A DNA stretch of 64,000 nucleotides, from NCBI GenBank assembly GCA_037974335.1, contig CM075760.1, positions 52,364,046-52,428,045 on the forward strand, written 5' to 3'. Shown here piece after piece: positions 30,625-41,568 of the stretch. The stretch comes from Prionace glauca. Lineage: Eukaryota > Chordata > Chondrichthyes > Carcharhiniformes > Carcharhinidae. The notes below the pieces were generated by a model that was given only the letters and a program-made list of their open reading frames with translations, was not told where the DNA came from and ran no database searches. Position numbers and translations under genes: made by a program. Position 1 is the first letter of the stretch. Each line of letters starts with the position of its first letter.

Positions 30625-31590
30625 ATACAAGGCCCAGATTGTAATAACTAAGAGAGGTTTAGGGCATGATTATTGCTACAAGGCCCAGATTGTAATAACT
30701 GAGAGAGGTTTAGGGCAGAGATTACTGATACAAGGCCCAGATTGTAATAACTGAGAGTGGTTTAGGGCAGAGATTACTGATACAAGGCCCAGATTGTAAT
30801 AACTGAGAGAGGTTTAGGGCAGAAATTACTGATACAAGGCCCAGATTGTAATAACTGAGAGAGGTTTAGGGCAGAGATTACTGATACAATCCCACACTGT
30901 AATAACTGAGAGAGGTTTAGGGCAGAGATTACTGATACAAGGCCCAGATTGTAATAACTGAGAGAGGTTTAGGGCAGAGATTACTTCTACAAGGCCCAGA
31001 TTGTAATAACTAAGAAGGGTTTAGGGCAGAGATTACTGATACAAGGCCCAGATTGTAATAACTGAGAGAGGTTTAGGGCAGAGATTACTTCTACAAGGCC
31101 CAGATTGTAATAACTAAGAAGGGTTTAGGGCAGAGATTACTGATACAAGGCCCAGATTGTAATAACTGAGAGAGATTTAGGGCATGATTATTGATACAAG
31201 TCTCAGATTGTAAAAACTGAGAGTGGTTCAGGGCAGAGATTACTGATACAAGGCCCATATTGTAAAAACTGAGACAGATTCGGGACAGAGATTACTGATA
31301 CAATCCCACACTGTAATAACTGAGAAAGGTTTAGGGCAGAGTTTACTGATACAAGGCCCAGATTGTAATAACTGAGAGAGGTTTAGGGCAGAGATTACTG
31401 ATACAATCCCACACTGTAATAACTGAGAAAGGTTTAGGGCAGAGATTACTGATGCAAGGCCCAGATTGTAATAACTGAGAGAGCTTTAGGGCAGAGTTTA
31501 CTGATACAAGGCCCAGATTGTAATAACTGAGAGAGGTTTAGGGCAGAGATTACTGATACAAGACCCAGATTGTAATAACTGGGACAGGCA
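30625..31590 (+). repeat. 52-bp satellite, array 2
   Basis: The same unit as 19060-19735. A variant unit (CAATCCCACACTGTAATAAC) recurs at intervals, evidence of higher-order duplication inside the array. Confidence 0.95.
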
Positions 31591-32165
31591 TGAACAGTGT
31601 GGATCGGGAACAGCTGCTCTCCTTAGTTGAAGGGTCAGTCGCGAGGAGGACACAGGTTCAAGGTGAGGGACAGGAGGTTGAGGGGGGATGTGAGGAAGAA
31701 TTGTTTTACCCAGAGGGTGGGGAGGGTCTGGAATGTGCTCCCTGGGAGGGGGGGTAGAGGCAAGTTGTCTCACACCCTTTAAAAAGTCCCTGGATGAGCA
31801 CTCGGCCCATCATCACATTCAGGGCTGTGGGCCAAGTGCTGGGAAATGGGGTTGGGTGGGGATGTTAGGTGGTTCTGACGGGTCAGTACAGACTCGATGG
31901 GCCGAGGGGTCTCTCCTGCACTGTGCGAATCTGGGATTGTGTGATGGGGAAATGTTTTGAACGCACTGGGATCTGGAATGTTCTGTCTGAGCCAGAGGGG
32001 GAAGGAGATTCCATCAGGAGGAGATTGAATGGGAGGCTGAGGGGAAAATATTGACAGGGTTACGGGGAGAGGGTGGGGGGAGCGGGAATAGTCAAACTGC
32101 TCTTGCAGGCTCTCCATCCTGGATTGATGGGCTGAATGGCCTCCTGTGCTGTCCCCATTCTATGG
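31580..32165 (+). mobile_element. Two successive LINE 3' ends
   Basis: 31580-31935 carries one LINE terminus (CCCAGAGGGTGGGGAGGGTC; ending near CGATGGGCCGAGGGGTCTC). 31940-32165 carries another (GGCTGAATGGCCTCCTGTGC, then TTCTATGGTTC). Both are plus strand and 5'-truncated. Confidence 0.65.
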
Positions 32166-32284
32166 TTCACACACAAGTGACCCTCTGGGTGTCTATCTGA
32201 CCCACTCATTCCCCCAGGATCAGTTCCAGCATTTCAAGCTCAGATCCCAGTACTTTCTAGCTGGGGGCAGTGAGGAGTAAAACA

Positions 32285-32865
32285 GAAATAGGAATGAGTG
32301 TGTGTGAGTGTCGGTGTGGTTATGTTTCTGTGTGTGTGAGAAAGAGATTCTAAGTGTGTGCACGTATTTCTGTGTGTGTGTGTGTGTGTGAGAGACAGAT
32401 TGTGTGTCTTTCTGTGTGTGAGCTTGTGTGTCTGTGAGTGTCTGTGTGTTTTTGTATGTGTGTGGATTTCAACATGTGTTTCTGTGTGTCTGTTGGTGTG
32501 TGTGTGTCTGTGAGTGAATGTGTGTGTGTCTGTCTCTCTGTGTCTCTCTGAATATGTGTGTGTGTCTCTCCCTCTGTATGAGTACCTGTGTGTTTGTGTC
32601 TGTGTGTGTGTCTCTGTGTCTGTGAGTGAATGTGTGTGTTGTGTCTGTCTGTCTGTCTCTCTGTGTCTGTGTCTCTCTCTGAATATATGTGTGTCTCTCT
32701 CTGTCTCTATGTGAGTGCCTCTGTGTTTGTGTCTGTGTGTGTGTGTGTGTGCATCTGTCACTGTGTCAATGAGTGTGTGTGTGTGTGTGCATCTGTCTGT
32801 GTCAATGAGTGTGTGTCTGTCTGTGTGTGTGTCTCTGTGTGTGTGTCAGCATGCATGAGTGTTTA
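32285..32865 (+). repeat. TGTG/TCTG microsatellite
   Basis: Interleaved TGTG and TCTC simple repeats. Frames on both strands (His/Thr or Cys/Val rich) are not genes. 32870-33225 holds weak LINE-like sequence (GAGCCTGCTCCACCACTC; CACCGAGTCTGCACC) but no gene. Confidence 0.95.
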
Positions 32866-33224
32866 AATCTCAATTCTGTGCAGTTTTAGGCCATTTGACC
32901 CATCGAGCCTGCTCCACCACTCAAACAGATCATGGTAAACACACACACACAGAAATATACAGGTAGTTTGGATGTATTTATTGACCATTTAATGTAACTG
33001 AATTCTTCACATCACAGTTTGCCATAGACACAAAAAATGAGACAGCATTGTAAGGAGCATAGCTGGAAACATCAAATTGATCACTCAATGCTTGATCACC
33101 GAGTCTGCACCAACAGTAACTCCCACTAAAGTTGTGCTAACCCAGTTTTCCATCTCTTGTCCCATATCTGTGAATGTTGTGATGTTGTGAGCGCTCATCC
33201 AAATGTTTTTGAAAGATTGGAGCG

Positions 33225-33850
33225 TTTAGGAGAGAGCTTTAGGGCAGAGATTACTGCTACAAGGCCCAGATTGTAATAATTGAGGGATGTTTAGGGCAGA
33301 GATTACTGCTACAAGGCCCAGATTGTAATAACTGAGGGATGTTTAGGGCAGAGATTACTGATACAAGGCCCAGTTCGTAATAACTGAGGGATGTTTAGGG
33401 CAGAGATTACTGCTACAAGGTCCAGATTGTAATAACTGAGGGATGTTTAGGGCAGAGATTACTGCTACAAGGCCCAGATTGTAATAACTGAGGGATGTTT
33501 AGGGCAGAGATTACTGATACAAGGTCCAGACTGTAATAACTGAGGGATGTTTAGGGCAGAGATTACTGATACAAGGTCCAGACTGTAATAACTGGGGGAT
33601 GTTTAGGGCGGAGATAAATGACATAAGGCAGATTGTAATAAGAGAGGTTAAGGGCAGAGATTACTGCTACAAGGCCCAGATTGTAATAACTGAGGGATGT
33701 TTAGGGCAGAGATTACTGCTACAAGGCCCAGATTGTAATAACTGAGGGATGTTTAGGGCAGAGATAAATGACATAAGGCAGATTGTAATAAGAGAGGTTA
33801 AGGGCAGAGATTACTGACACAAGACCCAGACTGTAATAACAGAGAGTCTA
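33225..33850 (+). repeat. 52-bp satellite, array 3
   Basis: Variant units with ACTGAGGGATGTTTAGGGC. A two-part block (AAATGACATAAGGCAGATTG) occurs twice, at 33615 and 33765, again showing larger-unit duplication. Confidence 0.95.
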
Positions 33851-33854
33851 TTAA

Positions 33855-34085
33855 TTGTAGTTGATAGTTTTCTTGTAGTTTAAATTTCATGTATAAATAA
33901 ATAACTTTTCTCGTTCCTTATTCACAATTGTTCATTTCCCGTGATGTTGAGCTCTGTTTTTTACACTTTCTGCTCTCTGTTACAGTTGTACAGATACTGG
34001 GCAGCTCAGATCGCATGGGTTCTGATCTCAGTGTGAAGCTCAAAGGTCAGATTCACTTTTGTTAACTTTCAAATCAATTTTTTTG
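33855..34085 (+). repeat. Duplicate of 36697-36918
   Basis: About 220 bases match the later copy closely, including a splice-acceptor-like CTCTCTGTTACAG followed by a 17-codon stretch ending in TGA. A LINE abuts the right end. Confidence 0.85.
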
Positions 34086-34512
34086 ATTTGCCTTATGAAG
34101 ATAGGTTGAGGGAGCTGGGACTCATTTCCCTGGAGAGGCGAAGGTTGAGAGGCGACCTGATAGAAGTTTATAAAATGTTGAGAGGAATAGATAGGGTGGA
34201 CTCTCAGAGGCTATTTCCCCGGGTTGAAATGGTCGCTACGAGAGGACACAGATTTAAGGTGCGGGGAGGGAAGTACAGAGGTGATGTTAGGGGTAAGTTT
34301 TTCACTCAGAGGGTTGTGAGTGATTGGAATCGGCTGCCGTCGTCGGTGGTGGAGGCGAACTCGCTGGGGTCTTTTAAAAGACTCCTGGATGAGTATATGG
34401 GGTTTAATGGGATTGGGGGTTATAGATAGGTCTATAGATTGGTGGGGTTGATGCGATCGGCGCAACTCGAGGGCCGAAGGGCCTGTTTGTGCTGTCATGT
34501 TCTATGTTCTAA
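34085..34512 (+). mobile_element. CR1-like LINE 3' end
   Basis: A C-terminal ORF fragment (LGLISLERRRLRGDLIEVYK; GKFFTQRVVSDWNRLPSSVV) is uninterrupted to 34429, then a 3' UTR ending CGAAGGGCCTGTTTGTGCTG and TTCTATGTTC. Confidence 0.85.
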
Positions 34513-34544
34513 TTCAAAATTAACTAATTCTGACTTTGTCTAAC

Positions 34545-36122
34545 TCCATCTCTCTTTCTCTATATCTCTGTTAGTATGATTTTGTGTGTGTGTGTTTCTC
34601 TATATATCTCTCTACATATCTGTGTGGCTCTGTCTGTGTATTTCTCTGTATCTGTGTCTCTTTCTCTCTCTTTGTCTGTATCTGTGTATCTCCCTGTGTC
34701 TCTGTATTGCTCTGTATCTGTGTCCCTGTCAGTTTCCTTGTCTGTATCTGTGTATCTCTCTGTGTCTCTGTATTTCTCTGTATCTGTGTCTCTTCCTGTT
34801 TTCTTGTCTGTGCCTGTGTATCTCTCTGTGTCTCTGTATTTCTCTATATCTGTGTCTCTTTCTGTCTCTTTGTCTGTATCTGTGTATCTCTCTGTGTCTC
34901 TGTATTTCTCTATATCTGTGTCTCTTTCTGTTTCCTTGTCTGTATCTGTGTATCTGTCTCTGTCTGTGTATTTCTCTGTATCTGTGTCTCTTTCTGTCTC
35001 TTTGTCTGTGCCTGTGTGTCTCTCTGTGTCTCTGTATTTCTCTGTATCTTTGACTCTCCATCTCTGTATATCTGTGTTTCTCTGCTGCTCTTTCTCTCTG
35101 TCTCTGTATTTCTCTGTATCCATACCTTTCCCTATCTCTATCCTGTCTGTGTATCCATGTCTCTCTTGGTTTCTATCTCTCTGTGTATCTTTTGCCTCTG
35201 TGTTTCTCTGTGTCCCTGTCTCCCTGTGTTTTTTCTTTGTGTGTCTGTGTGTCTCTTGTCTCTGTGTCTCTGTCTCTCTGTGTTTTTTCTCTGTGTATCT
35301 CGTGCCTCTGTGTTTCTCTGTGTCCCTGTCTCCCTGTGTTTTTTCTTTGTGTGTCTGTGTGTCTCTTGTCTCTGTGTCTCTGTCTCTCTGTGTTTTTTCT
35401 CTGTGTATCTCTTGTCTCTGTGTTTCTCTGTGTCTCTGTGTCTCTGTCTCTCTGTGTTTTTCTCTCTGTGTCTCTGTCTCTCTGTGTTTTTCTCTCTGTG
35501 TGTCTGTGTGTCTCTGTGTTTCTCTGTGTCTCTATCTCTCTGTGTTTTTCTCTCTGTGTGTCTGTGTGTCTCTTGTTTCTCTGTGTCTCTGTCTCTCTGT
35601 GTTTTTCTCTCTGTGTCTCTGTCTCTCTATGTTTTTCTCTCTGTGTCTCTCTTGTCTCTCTGTGTTTTTCTCTCTGTGTCTCTGTCTCTCTATGTTTTTC
35701 TCTCTGTGTCTCTCTTGTCTCTCTGTGTCTCTCTGTGTCTCTGTCTCTCTGTGTTTTTCTCTCTGTGTCTCTGTCTCTCTGTGTTTTTCTCTCTGTGTCT
35801 CTGTCTCTCTATGTTTTTCTCTCTGTGTCTCTCTTGTCTCTCTGTGTTTCTCGGTGTCTCTGTCTCTGTGTTTTTTTCTCTGTGTTTTTCGTTTCTCTTG
35901 TCTCTGTCTCTGTGTTTTTTCTCTGTGTTTCTCTTGTCTGTGTGTGTCTCTCTGTGTCTCTGTCTCTGTGTTTCTCTCTGTGTGTGTCTCTGTCTCTGTG
36001 TTTCTCTCTGTGTGTCTCTGTTTCTCTGTGTTTCTCTCTCTCTGTGTGTCTCTGTCTCTCTGTGTTTCTCTCTCTCTGTGTCTCTGTCTCTGTGTTTCTC
36101 TCTGTGTGTCTGTGTGTCTCGA
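34545..36122 (+). repeat. 1.6-kb TCTCTGTG microsatellite
   Basis: A continuous simple repeat of TCTC, TGTG and TTTT elements. It keeps long frames open in all three plus-strand phases and in one minus-strand phase (over 500 codons). Composition (Ser, Leu, Cys, Val) and phase independence show these are not proteins. Confidence 0.95.
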
Positions 36123-36484
36123 TGCTAAGGGCCTAGTATTTCCAGCTCTGATCTGAACCCACAATCTCTGGAGGGAAGATCGCTGTATTGAAGGCAGGAG
36201 GCCCAATCACTCTCTGTCTGGTTTAGTTTTGTAATGTTTAAGCTTTTAAACATCTTTTACCCTTGTTGGGAAACTCACTGTGGTTTGAGAAAAGCAAACA
36301 CTGATCCCACACTAAACCCCCCCCAACACAGGACTGAGCAGAGAGTGTGAAATGGAACTGCTGTCAGAGTGGGTTATTAAACTGACAGAAGGGGTTTGAA
36401 AAATCTCTAAACATTTCACTGATTAAAAACTCTAATGTCCCACATCATAAATATCTGACCATTGGTGTATCTCTCTTTTACAGA

Positions 36485-36745
36485 TCAAGTGATGGGTTGA
36501 ATTTTGGACGCTGTAGATTTCCCTCAGCTGATTATGAAGATCTCTGAGTGACACAAACACAATATCTGCTCTCGGTGACTGTAACAGTCAAATTGTCTCT
36601 GTTTATCATTCTGAATCTGTAACTGAGACAATCGTGGACAGGATTTCAGTTTTCAGTGTGAAATGTATAAGGGGATTTTTGTTGTAATGTAATTGTAGTT
36701 AATAGTTTTCTTGTAGTTTAAATTTCATGTATAAATAAAGAACTT
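36485..36745 (+). other. Possible terminal exon / 3' UTR with polyadenylation signal
   Basis: A good acceptor (TATCTCTCTTTTACAG) precedes ATCAAGTGATGGG, in which a stop follows after two codons, and about 240 bases later AATAAAG sits near 36734. A very short last coding exon plus 3' UTR is the layout of membrane-exon ends in immunoglobulin-type genes, but no upstream exon was identified. Inference only. Confidence 0.3.
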
Positions 36746-36918
36746 TTCTTGTTCCTTATTCACAATTGTTCATTTCCCGTGATGTTGAGCTCTGTTTTTA
36801 CTCTTTCTGCTCTCTGTTACAGTTGTACAGATACCGGGCAGCTCAGATCGCATGGGTTCTGATCTCAGTGTGAAGCTCAAAGGATATATGTACTTTTGTT
36901 AACTTTAAAATCAATTTT
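36697..36918 (+). repeat. Duplicate of 33855-34085
   Basis: Near-identical to the earlier copy, including the ATAAATAAA region and the CTCTCTGTTACAG acceptor-like motif with its 17-codon frame (LYRYRAAQIAWVLISV, then stop). Confidence 0.85.
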
Positions 36919-37009
36919 CCTGTAAAATACTCTCTGAATTTTGAAATAAACATTGAATGCAAAACTAGATCTGACGTTGCCTAATACTGTCTCTCTTTTT
37001 GTATTTTTT

Positions 37010-37240
37010 GATTAGTGTATTTATGTGTGTGTCTCTCTATTTCATCTTTCTGTGTATTTGTACATCTCTCTGTCTCTATCTGTATCTCTCTCTCTTTCCC
37101 CCTCTCTGTCTCTCTGTTTATATCTCTCTATCTATGTGTCTCTCTCTGTCTCTGTATTTCTCTATATTTGTCTCTCTCTCTGTCTCTCTGTGTATATCTC
37201 TCTGTGTGTCTGTTTATGTCACTCTTTATTTGTGTCTTTC
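37010..37240 (+). repeat. TCTCTGTG microsatellite
   Basis: Degenerate CT/GT simple repeat immediately before a SINE-like unit. Confidence 0.9.
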
Positions 37241-37244
37241 TAAA

Positions 37245-37745
37245 CAAAGAACAACCCAGCACAGGAAACAGGCCCTTCGGCCCAACGAGCCCGCACCTCT
37301 GCATCACCCTGCACCTATTCTACCCTGCGTGTCTACGAATAAAACCCCCCACTTAGCCAGAGTCAGGGGAGAATAGTGTCAATTTGGTAAAACCAATCAG
37401 CCTAAGAGCACATCTTTGGGGTGTGGGAGGAAACCGGAGCGCCCGGAGGAAACCCACGCATCCACAGGGAGAATGCACAAACTCCCACAGACACAGGCCC
37501 AAATCCATGTATCTGTACAGCCAGCAGTGCTAGTCACCGAGCTGTTGCGGCGCCCGTCTACCGGTCCAGGATCAAGCACACACACCGACACGAAGTACTA
37601 GGCCACTCCCAGAACCTCCAAGAGTAGCCCACGCACGACCCACCGTGTGAATGTCCCTCGTTTGACAACGAGGTGGACCTCCACCTGCAGAATAAAAGAC
37701 AAAAGTGTTAATCACAAGCCTGCCTTCCCGGTGTCTCCCGAGGTT
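37245..37745 (-). mobile_element. SINE-like unit fused to a LINE 3' end
   Basis: The reverse of 22080-22600. The SINE-like part (37245-37560, AGGAAACAGGCCCTTCGGCC to GAGCTGTTGCGGCGCCCGTC) joins an extension (GTGTGAATGTCCCTCGTTTG) and then the LINE UTR. Confidence 0.8.
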
Positions 37746-39105
37746 CTAACCCTTATTTAATATCCCCTACCATAACCCTCCATCCTCGTTTCACTCATGT
37801 GCCTATCTAACTGAACCTTAAACGAGTCCAATGTTCCCGCCTCCAGCACCCTACTCGGTAGCGCGTTCCATACCCCTACAACTCTCTGCGTAAAGAACCT
37901 TCCTCTCATATCCAAATTATATCTCTCCCCCCTCACCCTTAAATCATGTCCTCTTGTATTTGTAACCAATCTAGGGAGCAGTCTCTCACTATTAACTCTA
38001 TCCATTCCCTTCAGTATCTTATATACCTCTATCATGTCCCCCCTCAATCTTCATCTTTCCAAGGAGAACAGTCCCAGTTTCTCCAACCTTTCCTCGTACC
38101 CCAGCCCCTCCATGCCAGGCAACATCCTGGTAAACCTCCTCTGCACCCTTTCCAGAGCCTCCACGTCCTTCCGGTAGTAAGGTGACCAGAACTGGATGCA
38201 GTACTCCAAATGCGGTCTAACCAACGTTCTGTACAACTGAAGCATTAGACAGCAGCTTTTATACTCTATACCCCTTCCTATAAAGGCTAGCATTCCATAA
38301 ACCTTCCTGACAACATTCTCCACTTGTGTCACAACCTTCACGGATTTGTGAACCTGCACTCCCAGGTCCCTCTGTGTTTCTATACTCCTAATCTGTCTAC
38401 CTTTAATCACATAGCTCCTCTCTACATTATTCCTTCCAAAATGCATCACCTCGCATTTGTCAGGATTAAATTCCATCTGCCACCTATCTGCCTAATGCAC
38501 CAACCTATCTATATCCTGTTGTATCACCTGACAATCCACTTCGGTACCCACCAACCCTGCCATCTTGGTGTCGTCAGCAAACTTGCTAATCACACCACCT
38601 ACGCTCTCTTCCAAGTCATTTATGTAGACTACAAAGAGGAGAGGTCCCAGTACTGAGCCCTGCGGCACACCACTGGTCACTGGCCTCCAGCCGGACAAAG
38701 TCCCCTCCACTACTACCCTCTGTCTCCTCCTACCCAGCCAGTTCTCAATCCACCTAGCTACCTGACCTTGTATCCCATGCGCCTTAACCTTTTCTACCAG
38801 CCTACCGTGAGGGACTTTGTCAAACGCCTTACTGAAATCCATATAGATGACATCAACGGCTCTCCCATCATCAACCGTTTTTGTCACCTCCTCAAAGAAT
38901 TCCACCAGCTTCGTAAGGCAAGACCTCCCTCTAACAAAGCCATGATGCGTATCCCCAATCAGACCGCAACGCTCCAAATGCTCATACATCCTACCCCTAA
39001 GTACTTTTTCCATTAATTTCCCTACCACCGATGTCAAACTCACCGGCCTATAATTTCCAGGGTATCCCTGCTACCTTTTTTGAACAGTGGTACCATATTT
39101 GCACC
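37745..39105 (-). mobile_element. CR1-like LINE with reverse transcriptase
   Basis: A minus-strand LINE encoding VPLFKKGSRD, RPVSLTSVVGK, GFVRGRSCLTKL, IYMDFSKAFDKVPHGRL, SGVPQGSVLGPLLFV, the FADDTK catalytic motif, and the C-terminal region in two further frames (HFGRNNVERSY; RRFTRMLPGMEG; GRFFTQRVVGVWNALP). It is 5'-truncated with no endonuclease. Frame changes occur near 38490 and 38045, so it is inactive. Confidence 0.9.
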
Positions 39106-39179
39106 CCCCCCCCCATCAAATTGAGTTGGTGATACCCCCACCTGCCCCGTGTTCCCCCCAAATACATTATCCCCAGTGT

Positions 39180-39430
39180 CAGCACGGTGGGACAGTGGGT
39201 AACACCGCTGTGCCAGGGACCTGTGGGTCATTTGCACCTTGTCCCCGTGTCTGTGTGGGTTTCCTCCCCCAGTCTGAAAGACGTGCTGGGTTAGGGGGCA
39301 TTGGGCCGGGCTTCAATTCCCCCTCAGTGTTACCCCAACAGGAATGTGGAGACTCGGGCAATTCTCACAGTAACTTCACTGCAGTGTTAATGTCAGCCTA
39401 CTTATTAGTGACACTAATAAATAACCTTAA
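39180..39430 (+). mobile_element. SINE, paralogue of the 22605-23592 element
   Basis: SINE with a degenerate head and good 3' end (CTTCACTGCAGTGTTAATG, ACTAATAAATAACC). It runs straight into the duplicated block exactly as in copy A. Confidence 0.85.
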
Positions 39431-39659
39431 ACTGCAGGTCTGGGTGCTGCTGTGACATTGCACCCTCTTGTTTAAACACTCTGCAATGCTGAGACTGGGG
39501 AGAGGAGTGAACAACAGGGAGCAGCATTGCAGCTTCTCTCCCCCCATTGAAACTGGGATTGTTGCTCCATCTGCTGCACCTCCCCACCACATCCACTGGG
39601 GGCAACCTGGACAATGGGCTGCAGGCAGACCTCACTGCGCCTGCGCCACAATCACACCC

Positions 39660-39965
39660 GCCGCCCGCGGCCATCTTGCGTTGCCAAGGGAGACGGCCAG
39701 CGTCCATCTTGCGTTGCCAAGGGAGACGGCCAGCGGCCATCTTGCGTTGCCAGGGCAGACGGCCAGCCGCCATCTTGCGTTGCCAGCGGAGGCGGCCCGC
39801 GGCCATCTTGCGTTGCCAGTTGAGACGGCCAGCCGCCATCTTGCGTTGCCAGCGGAGACGGCCAGCGTCCATCTTGCGTTGCCAAGGAAGGCGGCTGGCC
39901 GCTATCTTGCGTTGCCAGCGGAGAAGGCCGCGGCCATCTTGCGTTGCCAGGGGAGACGGCGTCCC
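39660..39965 (+). repeat. 33-bp minisatellite with YY1-type sites (9 units)
   Basis: Nine units of CCATCTTGCGTTGCC type (one reads CTATCTTG) with a period near 33. All nine keep ATCTTGCGTTGCC, whereas two of four in copy A have lost the C of CATCTTG. Confidence 0.9.
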
Positions 39966-40324
39966 CCGCGCTGCTCTCTGGTTGACATCCCCTCCCGCAC
40001 ATGCGCCCAGGCAGTTCCATGTTAATCTTTTAATATTTTAAATTCTGATGATTATTATTCACATCCTCACCCGTCAGACTTTCGGTTCCTTCTCCATTCG
40101 GGAAAATCGTTTCTGTTTTTATTGCGTCTGTTTTTCAGTCACCCCCGCGCGGTGCGCTCTGGGAAAATACTACAGCACATGCGCGGTTCCGCCACCTGCC
40201 TCTTTATAAAAATATGTATTTTATTTAATTTTAATTCCGCTCCGGGCCGGATTTCCGGGAGGGAATTTCTCTCACTTTCTACATTTCTGAACCGTCGCTT
40301 TTTCCTCGGCTGGGGGGGAGGGGC

Positions 40325-40395
40325 TGATGGTGACGTCACGGAAATATGGCGACTGGCCCCGCCTCTCTTCAGGTCCCGGATATTCCGCCAATGAG
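40325..40395 (+). promoter_or_regulatory. CRE and YY1-type sites, copy B
   Basis: TGACGTCA at about 40331, AATATGGCGACTGG and CCCGGATATTCC match copy A with few changes. Confidence 0.4.
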
Positions 40396-40780
40396 CAGCG
40401 GCCGGACCGGAGTGGGCAAGAGGTGACACTGAGTGGTGTGGTGCCTGGGAGTGTTACAGCGACCCCTGGTGGCCAGGAAGGGAAATAGCAGCAGGACAGT
40501 CTCTGCCCAAAGGCTTCCCCAGTTCAGCTGCTCAGAGACACTGGGAACCTCTTCAACTGGAAACTGCAGCTTCTCACATTCACCCCCTGTGTTCAGTCAA
40601 TGTTTAATAGACAACCTCTGTAGGGAAATCAGAAACAACTTGTTCACATCAAAGGGGACGGGAATCTGAACCATTCTGCTCAAAAAGCTCTGCTTGCCCT
40701 GAAATTTCAATGAGAATTTATAGATGGAACTCATGTTGTATGTGGAACGCTCATGATGCCACAATAAGATCAGTACCGAC

Positions 40781-40979
40781 ATAAGAACATAAGAAATAGG
40801 AGCAGGAGTAGGCCATCTGGCCCTTCGAGCCTGCCCCGCCATTCAATAAGATCATGGCTGATCTGTCGTGGCTCAGCTCCACTTTCCCGCCCTCTCCCCA
40901 TAACCCTTAATCCCTTCTCTTATCAAAAACCCATCAACCCGTTTCTTAAAAATATTTAGCGAGGCAGCCTCCACCAATG
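40781..40979 (-). mobile_element. LINE 3' end, minus strand
   Basis: ACATAAGAACATAAGAAATAG followed by GCCTGCCCCGCCATTCAATA is the reverse of the LINE terminus seen at 23400-23491. It replaces the part of the duplicated segment corresponding to about 24785-25888 in copy A and cuts into a tRNA-Arg gene. Confidence 0.9.
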
Positions 40980-40980
40980 G

Positions 40981-41004
40981 CGTTATCCATTGCGCCACCG
41001 GCCC
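40981..41004 (-). pseudogene. tRNA-Arg 5' fragment
   Basis: The minus strand reads GGGCCGGTGGCGCAATGGAT and then AACG: the acceptor strand and D arm of tRNA-Arg, truncated by the adjoining LINE. The D arm keeps the canonical GTGGCGCAATGG form that the full-length copy A gene (25836-25908) has lost. Flanking sequence matches copy A to about 41160. Confidence 0.8.
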
Positions 41005-41229
41005 ACATGTGATCATTAGGATAGTTGTTACATATTAGCTCGATGTTTCGAAAGTTTCAGGCACAAGAACTGTCAGAAAGTTTGCTTTTACTTGTGAGGA
41101 AAAGGTCCATTATTGAGATTGTCTTTATTCATTTACTACCAATCCTAATTGCCCTTGAACTGTTTTCAAAAGCTTGTTCAACAGCAGCGCCTCGACAGTG
41201 ACGTAGACGTGAATAGGCACAACCTATGA

Positions 41230-41345
41230 TTAATATATGGTCCCCAGATAAGGGACGTACCAGATATTAAACTGTTAAGAACAGAGTTTTTTTTTACAAC
41301 TTTATTCCAATCTAATCAAGTCAGATTAAATCCAATTCAGAGTAG
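41230..41345 (-). pseudogene. U2 snRNA internal fragment with poly(A)-tailed element end, inverted copy
   Basis: The minus strand carries an element tail (GACTTGATTAGATTGGAATA), nine A, then CTCTGTTCTTAACAG and the U2 region through GTACGTCCCTTATCTGGGG. The same joint lies on the plus strand at 41850-41963, so the two form an inverted repeat of about 115 bases. Confidence 0.8.
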
Positions 41346-41568
41346 GCACAAACCTAGTGATTGGTGGAGTACGGGCTCATCTACATAACTGTGGTGCAGT
41401 GGCAGTGAAAAAGGGGAGAAAAGGTGTGTTGTGATGAGAAAGGCCGGGAGAAAGGTGACAAGACTGCGGCTGAGAGTGCTTATGTGTGTCTAAGTGTTTG
41501 AATGGTGTCAGCCTGTTGTCAAAGAGGGAAGGCATATGGCAGTTGGGCGACTCAAGAGCGGCGCCGGC

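Larger units (their letters stand above)
39418..40780 (+). repeat. Segmental duplication copy B, promoter-like block
   Basis: Counterpart of 23577-24785, with the minisatellite longer by five units and small indels downstream. No exon recognised. Frames over the minisatellite are repeat products. Confidence 0.85.

Noticed and set aside
34576-36156. Open frames of over 500 codons on the plus strand
   Set aside because: They are translations of a TCTCTGTG microsatellite, open in all phases, with only Ser/Leu/Cys/Val/Phe content.
36125-36195. tRNA-like sequence on the minus strand (GATTGTGGGTTCAGATC)
   Set aside because: Only a B-box-like motif; no acceptor or anticodon stem could be paired convincingly.
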